Positions 1 to 16,969 of a stretch of DNA of 64,000 nt are shown here, one piece after another. The notes under the pieces are model-generated. The model did not search any database, had not been told where the DNA came from, and worked only from the letters and a program-made list of their open reading frames with translations. The position numbers were made by a program, and so were the translations under genes. The DNA is taken from assembly GCF_025118155.1 (NCBI RefSeq), contig NW_026251389.1, positions 434,001 through 498,000 of the forward strand, read 5' to 3'. The first letter of the stretch is position 1. Each line of letters opens with the position of its first letter. The stretch comes from Cokeromyces recurvatus. Taxonomy: Eukaryota; Mucoromycota; Mucoromycetes; Mucorales; Mucoraceae.

Positions 1-261
1 GTATTAGAAGGAAATAGTGAATAACTTGATCTTAATAACATAAAGTAAGTTATTACTGTAATGTTACTAACAATTAATATATCTTTCTTTATGAAATAAA
101 TATGCATATAAATTTATATAGTTTGTTTAATAATGTAACTTTCTTCAAACTAACATATTATCTCTCCTTTATTAGATATATAAATAAATCACTATTACAG
201 ATTTATACATGTAATAGACATAGTTATCTTATTTCTTCTTTTTTTTTAAACTTGGTAAGTC

Positions 262-1841
262 TTATTCATCTTCATCACTTAAAATACGATTACGTTTATG
301 TCTTCTAACAACAATTTCTTCATCATCATCTTCCTCTTCTTCACTTCCGTAATCATACTCCTCTTCTTCGTCCTCATCACTATAATTAGATCGTTTATAT
401 CTATCCATGCCAGTTCGTTTTACTTGTGATAATCGATTTTCTCTTAATCTTTCTTCTTCTTCATCGTATTCATCATCATCAACAACAAAATCATCTTCAT
501 AGCGGTCTTGTGCCAAATGACTTGAGCTATAATTTGATGAATAATCAACTGTATCAAAATCTCCAAAATCATTATGACGGCGTGTGCCAACATCATTATA
601 ACGTAAATCAGCTTTCCTGCGTTGTTGTTCTAATTTCCTTTGTGCTTTCAAACGCTCATTTTCTTGAGCCTCAAGTTCATGTTTCATGCGTTCTGGATCT
701 TTTTCAGTAAAAAATATTTTTGTTTTGTTTTTCTTTATTTGTTTATCAGCAATTTGTGCCGTTAGATAACGATGTGTATCACTCATAAGACCACTAGGTC
801 TAAACGCCATATAATCTGTTAATTCAGTTTGACTTTCAAGCGCACCAGCAGAAGATTGATGTGCAAGCAAATATATATGTTCGTGAGATCCAACAGGCTT
901 GCTACTAATATCAAAGCATTCATCACCCAACATAAGTGACATTCTACCATCCTCCCATTCAACAAAATGTGCATTCGATTGCATAGTCTATAAAAAATAA
1001 AATGGTAAAAGTAAATATATTATATGCATACACAAAGAGACTTTGTTAGGTTTGAAATACCTCTATACCATCTTCTTTTACTCTTCTCCAACGGATAGTA
1101 CTCTCAACTTGCTCACGAATAGACTCTTGTTCTTGTGCTTCACTTAATCCTTCACCAGTTTGAACTTTGAATTCTTCAGCAACAAATGGATTATTTTCAA
1201 TATCTAAATAATGTGGTAACTTTACTAAATAATACTAAGAATAGTATGCATTAGAATAATCATTCATTTTTTTTTTTTCAATTTTAATTTACAATACCTT
1301 ATTATCATCGCTATAAGGTAAAGACAATTGTGGCAATTCAACTGAAACTTCTACGCGTTTTTCCTTATAAGATGATCTATAATCATTGTCTCTATATCCT
1401 TCATTATCATCTTCATACTCATTTAAACTTTGTTTATCCAAGTTATCTTGTTCATCTTCTGAAGATTCAAATTGTGAGCTAAAAGTAACAATAAATGGAA
1501 TAAATCATATATCATTTCTTTCAATTAATCAAGTAGATCTTCAACAATTGCTTTGCTTTTAATCCTTGTTTATACCTTCTTTGTTTTAGTGTTTGTTTTT
1601 TCTCTATCTTTTCTTCTGATTCCTCATCACTACTACCAAATAATTTGTCAAAATCATTTGTTTTTGCTGCAGTTGATGACAGTACCGGTGATGATTTCAA
1701 AGTATTGGCGGCAGAAGTAGTTTGCTGTTCTTCTGAAAACTGAGAACGTCCATCATCTATATCAGATGCTTCATCATCAGAACCAAAAAGATCACCAAAA
1801 CCGTGATCAGAAGTATTCTTATCATCATCTTCGTATGGCAT
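262..1841 (-). CDS. LEO1: RNA polymerase-associated protein LEO1 (Paf1 complex)
   Basis: Four exons on the minus strand, approximately 1841-1576, 1480-1300, 1212-1062 and 984-262; inner joints are approximate. The N-terminus is acidic (FGDLFGSDDEASD and DKLFGSSDEESEEK). The middle holds the Leo1 core: KLPHYLDIENNPFV, then STIRWRRVKEDGIE, then SNAHFVEWEDGRMSLMLGDE. The C-terminal third is a charged, Asp/Glu-rich tail ending ILSDEDE. Family knowledge: LEO1 is a subunit of the Paf1 complex, which travels with elongating RNA polymerase II in the nucleus and promotes co-transcriptional histone modification. The conserved TIRWR and HFVEWEDG blocks make the family call safe. The start is the first ATG of the acidic N-terminal exon. 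It lies about 260 bp downstream of the end of the SET-domain gene on the same strand. Nothing looks broken. Confidence 0.9.
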
Positions 1842-2101
1842 TTGTATCGTATTTTATTTATTTTAGTTAAAAAAAGATTAACAGCTGAATTTTTGTCATA
1901 TTTGGTTTTCATAGAAATTGGAAAAGAAAGATTATATGATTGGTTAATAATTTCTAAACAAATTCTGCAAAAAAAAAAAAAAAAAAAAAACACACACACA
2001 CAAGAGGATTATCTTTTATTTTACAGCCTTTTATAAATAAATAATAAATCAAGAATAACATGTCTAAATCACTTCTATAGTATATATATATAATGAAGAC
2101 T

Positions 2102-3979
2102 TTACCTCATACGAGTAGATAATTTTTTCCCAATAGTACCTCTACAGTGTTCACTCCCACAGTAGCAAGGCTGTTGACTTTCAACAGAGCCATTAAATGT
2201 TGAAAAATTATAGTCATAAAATAATTCAGAATTTGCTTTAATATCCTTAGATGCAAATATTCCAAAATGAGATTCTCCTCTTAGAGACCTTTAAATAAAT
2301 AAAAGAAGTAGTGGGTTAGGGTAATTGAATACACATAAATTAAAGAAGAAACCATCATTACCATTTTTCAATATGACAGTTTGGATCACAGCTATGGTTA
2401 ATAAACCTCGCCTCTGTTCCTTTTGTACAAGCATCAATTACTTCTCCGTTACTGTAATCCAAAAAATAGAAATTGTTTGCATTTGCATAGACAGTAGACA
2501 TCCTCTCTTCACATAATTCTTGTGAAATAACTTCACCTCGATATTCAATTATTAATTCACCCTTTTTAATATCAATTAACGTACGAAGACCCCAGCCACG
2601 ACTTTCAGTCCGAAAAACTTGTAATCCTTTTATTTTTTCTTTACGCTGAAATCGCCGATTTGAGCACTGCTCTCCACAAGGGCAATACTTGGGCTCACAT
2701 TCATAAAATAGCATTCGATTAATACAATCCTCACCACAGCCCATTTGATTAGGATGAGAAGGTGGTGTACATTGACATATAGCTGCTTCATGATGTCCTA
2801 TTTGCGGCTTCCGTTCAACAAAAATATTAGATCGTATACGAGTAAAAAAAGGTGGCTTATTTTCTACAATCCCTCTGATTAATCCTAATTTTCGTTCCTG
2901 AAGAATATCCGCAGGTAATTTAAAATCAACTTGTTTTGAAATAATAAATTCTCCTTGATGTATAGGTAATGGAAATAAAAATCGAGATATTACAGAAACA
3001 TTCTTTCTTGTTCTTGTTTTATCATAATAAAGTCCATGTCGAATATATTCCTTTTTATTGTGAATTAAAACATGATCATGCCCTTTTTTCGATGCATATG
3101 ATTTTTTGGCTTGTTTTAAGCCACAAGCATTGCATAACCTATTACAAATCATGTTATACATAAAAAGATAAAGTAGTCCTATCGATTCTAATATCATCTC
3201 CTTACGTCTTTGGCCCTAAAGGTCCCTTACGCCATAAAGGGGTTTGAGTAGTGTGGCAATCAGAACAACATATTCCAGGTTGTATAATACTTGTTGTGGT
3301 TCTATTTTCTTTATCATCATCATTTATTTTCTTTTCAGCTAATATTAAATTCTTTCTGTTTTCTTTGTTGCTTAGTCCTAACTTTGGCTTGTTTATGATG
3401 TTTGATGTTTTTTGCTTTTTTATCTTTCTCAACTGTTTTGTCTGCCTAGTTCTTTTAAGAGAGGACGGATTATAGTAAGGGGGAGGAAAGACATCTGAGC
3501 TATATCCAGTTTCTGGTCGGCCTTGAGTTTTCCATCGAAGATGACAAGCATTACATAACCTATGATGAAGTAATGAAAATAGAGGAGAAAGGGGGTAAGG
3601 CAAAACCAAATTAAATCAAATGTACGTATGATAATTACGTTAATGGTCCAGCTGGTCCTCGTCTCCATCTTGGAGTCTCAATTGTACCGCATCTTTGGCA
3701 CCATTTAATTCCTTTTTCTATACTGATGACTGATTTATTATTCTCGATGAAAGAGGCTGATGACATAAAAGACTGTGAAGGAGAATATACAGTTTGTTCA
3801 TTTAACATTAAAAACGCGTCTTCTGAATCTTTTTCATTAGAGAATGAATTCGATTTCAAGGGTATCGGCGTAAGAGGTTCCTCACTAGTATATTCCTCCT
3901 GTTCACTTATAAATTCAGGTGTACAGGATTGCTGTAAAGGTATAATTTCTTGTTCTTCTTGCGATGATATGCTTAGCAT
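2102..3979 (-). CDS. Two-GATA-finger AWS/SET/post-SET protein (ASH1-like histone H3K36 methyltransferase fusion)
   Basis: Four exons (3979-3639, 3559-3206, 3138-2362, 2288-2102) join in frame to about 552 residues. The order is an acidic Ser-rich N-terminus; GATA finger 1 at about 94-120 (WCQRCGTIETPRWRRGP...LCNAC); a basic linker; GATA finger 2 at about 212-237 (CCSDCHTTQTPLWRKGP...LCNAC); AWS from about 353 (CQCTPPSHPNQMGCGEDCINRM); SET (RGWGLRT, EARFINHSCDPNC, YDYNF); and post-SET (CYCGSEHCRGTIGKK). Both fingers have 18-residue loops, as in plant and white-collar GATA fingers. The AWS-SET-postSET block most resembles ASH1-type H3K36 methyltransferases. All SET hallmarks (NHSCDPN, the YDYNF tyrosine, post-SET cysteines) are present, so activity is plausible. 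GATA fingers joined to an AWS-SET module are unusual. Inference: a sequence-targeted chromatin modifier. What could be wrong: two genes fused by the exon model, though frame and splice sites are continuous. Confidence 0.85.
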
Positions 3980-5768
3980 ATTGAATAAATAAATAAATAC
4001 AATATATGATTATATGTATACGGGTAAAAAAAAGGGAAAAAATAATAAGAGAAAGATGGTATTATATACACATATATATATATTATATGAATATATAATT
4101 TAACAGTTGCTGAAATTGTCTATTCTTTACTAGAGATTTAATTCTATGTTTTAATCGATTTTATATATTATGAAGTTTGAACAACCTTATTTATAAGAAA
4201 AAAAAAAAAAAAAAAGACGTTTAAAGCGCTCAATAAATTTATTATATGATTTCCGCTCATCAGATCAAAAAAAAAAAGGGAAACAGTTTAATTAAAAAGT
4301 ATTTTGAACAACAAGGGTAAAATAATTAGAGGAAGGAACTAAGGCTTTTTTCCCTTTTTTAGGAATACCGATGATATATACTACTTATCACCATGATTAC
4401 GTTCAAATATGTTTTCAAAGAAACTTCTCAAATAAGAACATGATATTGAACACATCATAATTGCCCTGACTAGATTATCAAATTACTATAGTTACCATAC
4501 TTTCACTTGAAAATTGGACTACCATTTTCTATGGCAATAGTGTATTAAACTGTTTTCTTTAAAAAAAAAAAAAAAAAAAAAAACAAGTTACTGTTTCTAT
4601 AAATTTGCTGGTCTTCCGTAATTATTCCATATATATTACACTGAAATAGTCATCATGTTTTAGCAGCTATAATATTATCTTTATTCCAATTTGTTCTGCA
4701 GTTATTACAAACAAAAAGTAGAATACACTATAAAAATATCTCTATTATCTTTAAAGTCACTTGCACATACAGCACAAACATATACTTTATATAGTATATA
4801 ACTATAAGCGAAAAAATTATATAAGCTTAAGTATAGAATATATAACATAGTACACAAGCGTTTTTAGACTAAAAAAAAAACGCAAAAAAGTGTGTATTTC
4901 ATTTTATTTTTAATGAGAAGTAATACAACTATTTTTTTTTTAAAAAAAAGGCTTGATAGAGATGCTATCCAAAGAATTATACAACTTTATTATCTGTAAT
5001 CTTCAAGTTTTGATTGTATAATATATATATAATAGATATAATAATTAGGGATATTGAATATAATTTGCGTGCTATAGTATTAAGGTATTATGGTAGGTAG
5101 ACATGGTCCAAAAAAAAAAAAAAAAGCAAAATTCTTTCAACTGTATTTTATAATGCTATGAATGGAGAAAATAGTATAAAGATGAAAGGCTACCAACATA
5201 TTAAAGGTATTACAGAGAATTATTTTAAGCTGCTACAATTAATAAAGTCAAAACTTGTATATTATAGAAAACGGAATATGGATACCATTAAGAATATGAC
5301 GTTCATCAATAAATCATTATGAAAGATTAAAAGAAAATCAGAACAGATCATAGAGAGCGCGAGTTTACTCTTTAAAGAATAAACATTATTACATGCAAGA
5401 TATCTAATAGTATTTTTAATATTAATCCTATACTAATGTCCTTTTTTAGTGTATCTGCTATACTATCTATCAAGTAATTGGATGCTTCTTATTTTACTAT
5501 TGAAAGTTATCTTAATTATCATCACGGCCTAGGGAAACATTTTTTGGTTAATCCTTTTCTCTTCTAGTAATAGTATTATCATATTATCCTTTTTTTCTTT
5601 AGCTGTACAAACTTACTAGGATAATTTTCATACAATTAGCATCTTCTTCTGCTTACTGCTGAGCCTCTAATATTAATATAATTTTTATATGCGGCCAATA
5701 GCGTGAAGACAAGTAACGGAGCTTTGAATTCATACTATTATTTCATTCTCTTCTCCTTCCTCCTTCCT

Positions 5769-5816
<48 letters not shown>

Positions 5817-5819
5817 TTA
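3980..5819. other. Intergenic region, no gene seen
   Basis: About 1.8 kb between the divergent SET-domain gene and the disulfide isomerase gene. It is very AT-rich, with several A-runs (near 4199, 4561 and 5109) and one T-run/A-run junction near 4931-4947. I saw no ORF with recognisable content and no tRNA-like T-loop. It probably contains both promoters. A T-tract of about 37 at 5771-5807 sits 12 bp upstream of the isomerase ATG. Confidence 0.6.
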
Positions 5820-6495
5820 ATGAAGATAAAATTTATAAGCACTTTATTAGCAGTTTATGCTAATCTTATCTTAATTCAAGCTTTCTATGGTCCAAAAGAT
5901 AATGTTGTTGAATTAACGCCACAAAACTTTCGTAATGCTATTCTTGATTCAGATGTAAGAGAACAATTCTTTCCTTTCTCTTCTTTTGTCTTGATTGCAA
6001 ACTAACAACAATTTGTAATAGCAACTGGTTGCAGTTGAATTTTATGCGCCTTGGTGTGGACATTGTCAACGCTTAGCTCCTGAATGGAAAAAAGCTGCTA
6101 CTAATCTTAAAGGACTTGTTTCAGTTGGTGCTGTCAATTGTGATGTAGAAACAAATAAAGGACTTTGTGCCACATATGAAATCAAAGGCTTTCCAACTAT
6201 TAAAGTGTTTAGTCCTGAGCTTAAAAGAGATAAACGTACAGGTCAACTTACGAAAGTTCCTACAGGTAACAAAAGCTTTCAATCAAGTTTTATGTATATA
6301 TAATAATTGTTATTATTATGATATAGATTATCAAGGACCAAGAGATGCTAAATCAATTGTGGATTTCTTATTATCATATCAACCTTCTAATGTTTTATTT
6401 GTCAAGTGGAATGAAAAGGATGTAAAGTCAAAAAAGAGTATAAGTTTGGACAGTTTCTTACAAACAAAGGTAAAGAGTAAAGATATCCATGTATA

Positions 6496-6552
<57 letters not shown>

Positions 6553-7375
6553 TACTGATTTATAATTAGAATGAAAGTCTTTCAAAAGTTCTCTTATTCA
6601 CAAACAAGCCTACTACCACACCTTTATATAAAGCATTATCTGTAGATTTCAAGGATCGTTTATTAGTTGGAGAAGTTAAACATTCCGAAAAAAACATTAT
6701 CAAAGAGTTCAATATTCAATCATTCCCTACTCTTGTTGTTATTTCACCTGAGCATGGTATTCTCAAATATGAAGGCAAATTAAATCATGAAAGCATTAAA
6801 GCATTCTTAAACAAACATGCATTACCCAAAAATCAAAAGAAACCTGAGCCAGTTTCCTCCAAGTCTTCACCTAAACAACAAAAAGAACCAAAGAAAGGTA
6901 AATTGTATATTTTTTACTTTATTACAACGTAATATTAATAATCTTCTCTAAAGTTATGTCTTTGGTTAATGATGAGTTATTAAATAAACATTGTTTAAAT
7001 GCAAGCAGAAACACTGTCTGTGTAATTGCAATGACAGACGAAGACAATAGAGAAAGTGTTTTAGAAACTTTGAATTATCTAAAAGATAGAGTAAAATCTG
7101 AGGCCTTTAGTTATGAATTTGGATGGATTCATGCCGATCAATCAAAGGATATCATAAATACTTTGCAAATGACTGAGGACTATCCTTCTATCTTTATCTT
7201 ATACCCTCACAAGCATCTTTATAGAAATTATATAGGTTCTTGGAGTGAGAATAACCTTGAAAAATGGTTAAACCAAGTAGGCTCAGGTCGTATCCAAGCC
7301 TGGCCATATAAAGGCTCTTTAAAGTTGAGCAAAAAGCTAGAAAAGAAAGATGAGCCTAATCATGATGAATTATAA
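5820..7375 (+). CDS. ER protein disulfide isomerase, single CGHC active site, HDEL tail
   Basis: Five exons. Exon 1 is 5820-5954; exon 2 starts at 6023; later introns lie near 6265-6326, 6470-6570 and 6895-6954. A hydrophobic signal peptide ([20 protein letters not shown]) leads into a thioredoxin domain with [11 protein letters not shown], active-site cysteines at about residues 57 and 60. A second thioredoxin-like fold (LLFTNKP..., [12 protein letters not shown]) lacks the CxxC pair. The protein ends NHDEL, an ER-retrieval signal. Role: oxidation and isomerisation of disulfides in secretory proteins in the ER lumen. Only one catalytic site is present, so it resembles Mpd1-like or P5-like members, not the classical a-b-b'-a' PDI. 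The third intron contains a run of over 50 A residues. The start was chosen because it gives a clean signal peptide; the upstream in-frame ORF extension is only poly-Phe. Confidence 0.88.
6499..6550. repeat. Long A homopolymer in a PDI intron
   Basis: More than 50 consecutive A residues (about 6499-6550), in the third intron of the disulfide isomerase gene. Confidence 0.9.
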
Positions 7376-8326
7376 ACAACATAAAAAATAAATAAATAAA
7401 TAAATAATAAAGCATGCACTTCATTCATATAACTGGACTTTTTCTCCTTTCATTTCGCAGAATGTTTATTTATTCATAACACTAAGACAATAAGGTTGAA
7501 TTACAAGCATATTACGAAATGAGTTATTATAAGCATAATTAACGAGATACGCCCATTCTGTATACAAATGGCAATGTTCTACATGTATTTGTTATCTTAT
7601 AAATCATATCCTAAATGAAGAAGATATGTTAAAGTCGTCGTATCTCTAGCACAACGTTAAATATAATTCTTCTTGTAAAAGTTATTAGTAAACAATATTC
7701 ATCCTTCCTTAACAGTTTTAATATATCGCAATTTGACTCATTGTAACAAGCTATACTAAGTCAACACGGTTAAGTTCATAGTAACAAGTATAAATAATGA
7801 CTATAAGGCTTATATATTCAAATTTTTGCACTTATTTCTGTCTTTATCATATTTAACTATTATACGTGAAGATTCATTACCGTAAGTAAAATATGACTAT
7901 CCTTAACTACAACAAAGTAGCTATTCTACCATAAATCTACAAACATAAGGTTAAGTCAGAAGTGTGTGCAAGTTTGCTTATTTGTTCTTCCAAGGGTGCT
8001 TACATAACAGATAAAGGAGAACTTTTCAATACACAGAATGATACTTAATCATTATAAAACATATTTTATTCCATTATTAGTCTTGCATTCAGCTTTCCTC
8101 TTGTCTTTATTTTTATTTTATTTTTTCAAAAAACGATCTTAATTCTAATTTGTCAGTATCAGAAATGACGTTTTATTGGATCAAAAAATTATTTTCATTT
8201 TAGGATTTTGTAGAATACGCAAACACCAAAAAGTGTATTTCTTCTATTAGCTTATTTTTTTCCTTCATTTATTATTGTTATATTTCTTTCAACTATTTTT
8301 GAAAAAAATAAATAAATAAATATAAA
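7376..8326. other. Intergenic region, no gene seen
   Basis: About 950 bp between two plus-strand genes. The sequence is AT-rich with short ATAA repeats just after the isomerase stop codon, a plausible 3' UTR. I found no coding segment or structured RNA signature. Confidence 0.6.
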
Positions 8327-12476
<4,150 letters not shown>

Positions 12477-12769
12477 TTTTTCTCCTTATTTTATTTATAT
12501 AATAAAGTTGATATTATTATTATTATTATTATTCTACAAAAGAGAAAAGGAAGAAGATGAGAGGGAGTGAAATTGATGTTTACCAAAAATGAGTCCTCCT
12601 TTTTTTTTTTTTTTTTTTTTTAATTTTTAATTACTACATTACAGACAAGTTACTATTCCCCTTTATAAAGTCGTTCCTTAAAGATTGAAAACAGTTTTCT
12701 TTAGTAAAACTTGCTCTTTTCCCTTTTTTTTTTCTATTATTTATGTTTTTTTTTTGAACGATATTGAGT

Positions 12770-14657
12770 TAACAGAAAGATATGCAGATGAGATATGGAG
12801 TCTTGAAGCCAATAAGCGAGAGTTGTTACAAAAGAATCATCATTTGACACAAACGTTATTAGAAACAAATCTACAAAAGGCCAATCTAGTACAGAGGGAG
12901 GTTCAGTTAAGACAAGAGCTTGAGGAATTAAGAAGAGGGCAATATAGCTGGGAAGCTAAATTGAAGAGAGCACAGCAGCAACATGAACTAGAGGTGAGCT
13001 ATTTGAAGCACCTATTACATACAGCTTGTATAGACAAAGAAGATTTATTTCAAAAATTACAAGAACTATTGATTCAATTATTATCAACAACAACAACAAC
13101 AACAGCTGTTACTACTCTACCAGAAGAAGTAACAACGCAACCAAGAGCTACGCTCGTCCATAGTAATCCTGATTCTATTCCTATTCATGAAATGCAACAA
13201 CAGGAACCTTTTATCAAACCGAGCCCACCATTTGAAGAATGCATACATGCTAGAAAAGAGACGATTATACATCAGCGAAAAGGGATTCAAACGACTAGGG
13301 AACAATTTGCTGACAATGATGATTCGACTTATCATGATCGCTCTTCTTCTTCTTTTCCTCCTCCTATAAAATCCCTTACCATCTCCGATCATGATGATAC
13401 TCCTGGCTCGGTTCATGGTAATGATAAACAACAAATGGCACCATTAAGGAGTAGTAAAGGTAAGCTATTATTATCAGAACGACCTGAACTAGGAGATGAT
13501 GAGGTTATAATAACAAGACCTCAAGCCTATTTGCAAAACCAATATACAGCAGTAGTTGATCCTATACAACAGGGCAATTTTTGTCTAAAAGAAGATGAAG
13601 ACAATCGCAAGACTTTAGATGAGTATGAAGCTTTCAAACTCTCTATATTGCCCAAGTCAACTTTAAATCATCATGAGAAGGATGTTGATAGAGATCAAAT
13701 AGATGGATCCCAAAGCAACCTCATTAAAAGGGATCTAAAAGAAGCAACAGAGGAACTCCCTTTAAATGGATCAAAAACAAAGCTGCTCAATCCTAGGGGG
13801 GGAATGCACTTTCAACATGTATTATCTAAAGAAAAAGAAAAAGAAGCAGATAATAAAAAGGAAGAAGAAGTGACTGTAACAGCCCTGCAAAAATATGACG
13901 GATACTTGATAAAGGAGCCTGAGAATTATATTTATCAATCAAGAATAATTGATTCAAATATATATAAACCACAAGAAGAAGACTTTACTTTAGATTCTTC
14001 GCTTTACTTTAAAGAACATAAGCTTAAAGAAGACACTAGCTCCTTACTAGACAAAAATAATAATGATTATCTATTTATTGACCCATTACAGTTCACGATG
14101 ATTGGGCATTGGATGTGGAAGTATACACGAAAAGCGATAGGGAATGGCTTTTCGAGAAATAAGCATAGACGTTACTTTTGGATTTATCCTTATACGCGAA
14201 CACTCTATTGGAGTGCAAATAAGCCCACCAGAACTAATCATAACCCATACAATACCAAGTGTGGTAAGTCTATATATATATATACTACTTTCATAGAAAT
14301 ATACAACATCATTAATACGCAAAAAAAAAAAAAAAAAAAAAAAAAGTATTTATCAAGTCCTTTACGGTAGCCAAAGGTTCAGATAATAAGTTAAATCCGC
14401 CAAACATATTTATAAAAACATTCTCAAAAGATATACAAATTCAATGCATTGACTTACCTACTCATTCTATTTGGATAAGAGTAAAGTATAATTATTACAT
14501 TAGAATTGACTAATATTAATTAGCCTTTACTTACCCACTATAGGCATTAAAATACTTTTTAAATGATAGTACTTCCAATACAGAACAAACTGATTCAGAA
14601 AATGAATTTGTCATTTCAGATAAAGGGAATCACCAATTTAATATCAGAGCAGAGTGA
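12770..14657 (+). CDS. Num1/Mcp5-like cortical anchor: coiled coil plus PH domain (5' end unresolved)
   Basis: The long open stretch encodes a coiled coil (LTERYADEIWSLEANKRELL through about QELLIQLL), then about 330 low-complexity residues, then a PH domain beginning FTMIGHWMWKYTRKAIG and continuing HRRYFWIYPYTRTLYWSA, the Mcp5/Num1 PH signature. Two further exons complete it: from about 14346 (VFIKSFTVAKGSDNKL, ending SIWIR) and from about 14545 (ALKYFLNDSTSN) to a stop at 14655-14657. Family knowledge: these proteins bind plasma-membrane phosphoinositides and hold dynein or mitochondria at the cell cortex. There is no in-frame ATG before the coiled coil. A short upstream exon near 12557-12577 (MRGSEID) could supply it, but that joint is a guess. 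It is shorter than yeast Num1. Confidence 0.72.
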
Positions 14658-15282
14658 CATGCATTTATACCATTTCTCTGATTTATAGCACATCTGTCGA
14701 ATAATAAACCTACCTTTAAAATAATAATAAAAGAAATATGAATGAACTGAATACTTGAAGCTTTCTAAGGGTTTATTCCTTGTAAAAAAAAATCGTACTA
14801 AACGTTATTCTTTGACTATACTACTTGGTTAACCCTATTCCATGCCCTGGTGTTTTTGAACTAATTCATGACTTTGTTATCGAATAAATTACCATTATTT
14901 TATTCTTTTTAAAGGAAAAGAACATGATACTGATTATATTGCAAGATATAGAAATGTATCTTCAATCTATTCTGTTACTTTTTATTTTATCATCACAGAC
15001 CAATTATTCCAGTTAAATATCATGCTGTTCTTGACAAATAATGATCATGCTTCTACTCGCTTTTCTAGTAGATCTTTATTCTATATAACATTGCTAGTTC
15101 CTAGAGTAGTCAAAGAATCCTTGGCCATGTCAGATTATCTACCAATTATAAAACCAAAAAAAAAAAAAAAAACTGTCAAAAAATTATTCTTAGATTCAAT
15201 TTTCTCTCTTTCTCTCTCTTTTTTTCTTTTTTTTTTTTTTACAGATACATATATCTAATCGTTACATATAACGTGTTGAATA
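14658..15282. other. Intergenic region, no gene seen
   Basis: About 620 bp between the cortical-anchor gene and ALG2, both on the plus strand. A 78-codon ORF within it is low complexity (poly-Lys, poly-Phe) and was not accepted. A CT/T-rich stretch at 15202-15240 precedes the ALG2 start. Confidence 0.55.
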
Positions 15283-16955
15283 ATGTCAGAAGGAGATGCA
15301 GAACTTAACATTGCATTTATTCATCCTGATTTAGGCATTGGTAAACTAAATGAAAGAAGCCACATACATGTAACAAATGAAAGTAATGTTGTTATTTATA
15401 TCCTGTAGGGGGTGCAGAAAGATTAGTTGTAGATGCTGCAGTAGGCATTCAATCAAAAGGACATAAAGTTGTAATGTATACTAGTCATCATGATCCAAAC
15501 CATTGCTTTGAAGAAACAAGAGATGGTACACTTGAAGTACGTACTCATGGTGATTATTTACCACGCAGTTTATTTGGTAGATTTTATATCATATTTGCTA
15601 TTCTTAGACAATTTGCTTTAGTTTTATGGATATTAAGACATGAAAAGGACACCTATGATGTTATCTTTGTTGATCAGTTAAGTGCTTGTGTACCATTTTT
15701 AAAGTGGTTTTCTTCTGCAAATGTAAATATATCTATTTCACTATCCATATAAAGGGGAAAAAAATTATTAATTGCTTATACATAACAAACAGATTTTATT
15801 CTATTGCCATTTTCCAGATAAACTTTTAACTAAAAGAGGATCAAAACTCAAAGAATTGTATAGAATGCCTATTGATAAACTTGAAGAATGGTCTACAGGC
15901 ATGGCAGATACAATTGCCGTAAATAGTCAATTCACAGCTGGTATGTTTAGACGATCTTTTCCAGCTATTTTGAAAAAACCAAAAGTATTATATCCACCTA
16001 TCAATTTTGCTGCATATGACAAGGCAGTAGATTTATCAGATCCATTTGTTCAATTAATTGAAACGTAAATATAACAAGTATAAATATTTGTGTGTGTGTA
16101 GATGTGTGTGTATATATATATGTGTGTATGTGTATGTATATGTGTATGTGTATGTATATGTATATGTATACGTATATGTATATGCATGTATGTATATATG
16201 TATGTATTATTGACCATGTAATCATTAGACATAAAAAGACAATCGTATCTATTAATCGCTTCGAAAGGAAAAAGAACATAGAGTTAGCATTAAGAGCTTT
16301 TGCTTTATTAAGAAATTTTATCTCAGAAGAAGAATTTGTTAATTACCGACTTGTACTTGCTGGTGGTTATGATAAACGTGTATCAGAGAATGTAGAGTAT
16401 TTAAAGGAATTAGATACATTAGCAACTCAACAATTTGGACTTGAAACATTTACAATTCTTCCAAATACAAACGAAAAGGCGCCTAATACAACTCAAGTTT
16501 TATTTTTATGTTCATTTAATGACGCTCAACGTACTTATTTGCTTGCTAATTCAACATTATTATTATATACGCCTTCTAATGAACATTTCGGTATTACACC
16601 TGTTGAAAGTATGTATGCCTCTTTACCTGTTATTGCAGCCAATAGTGGAGGACCTCTTGAGACAGTCAAGGATAAAGAAACTGGACTCATTTTACCACCA
16701 GAACCTGAAATTTGGGCCAAAGGAATTTATGATCTTATTTCAGATACCTTTGATAGAACAAAGATGGGTAAAAGAGGACGTGAACATGTTAAATCAAAAT
16801 TTTCTTTAGAAGCCTTTGCAGATCAATTAGAAGATACATTAGAAGAAGTAGCAAGTGGAGGTAGACCCACTCGATATAAATATGATAATGTTGAGTATAC
16901 AATGCGTATTTTTATAGCTATTGGGATTTTTATTATTTGGTATAAATATTTATAG
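15283..16955 (+). CDS. ALG2: ALG2 alpha-1,3/1,6-mannosyltransferase
   Basis: Four exons. Exon 1 encodes MSEGDAELNIAFIHPDLGIG; exon 2 continues GAERLVVDAAVGIQ and KHEKDTYDVIFVDQLSACVP; exon 3 FYCHFPDKLLTKRGSKLKELYR; exon 4 KKTIVSINRFERKKNIELAL and the GT-B donor site (PSNEHFGITPVESMY, then SGGPLETVKD). A hydrophobic C-terminal segment (RIFIAIGIFIIWYKYL) fits an ER membrane anchor. Family knowledge: ALG2 adds the second and third mannoses of the dolichol-linked N-glycan precursor on the cytosolic ER face. EX7E-type donor residues are in place, so it is probably active. The third intron (about 16066-16230) carries a TG/TA-rich microsatellite. The stop codon is only 14 bp from the stop of the converging septin gene. 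Confidence 0.92.
16080..16210. repeat. TG/TA/TATG microsatellite in an ALG2 intron
   Basis: Alternating purine-pyrimidine repeat (GTGTGT, TATATA and GTATGTATAT units). It lies wholly in an intron and generates spurious low-complexity ORFs on both strands. Confidence 0.9.
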
Positions 16956-16969
16956 AATAAAATTTGTAA

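Noticed and set aside
102..308. Plus-strand ORF at the window start
   Set aside because: Overlaps the 3' end of LEO1 on the other strand and has no protein-like features.
15022..15258. 78-codon plus-strand ORF upstream of ALG2
   Set aside because: Ends in poly-Lys and poly-Phe from homopolymers, with no family features.
16001..16279. Minus-strand Ile/His/Thr-rich ORFs opposite ALG2
   Set aside because: They are the reverse frames of the intronic TG/TA repeat.
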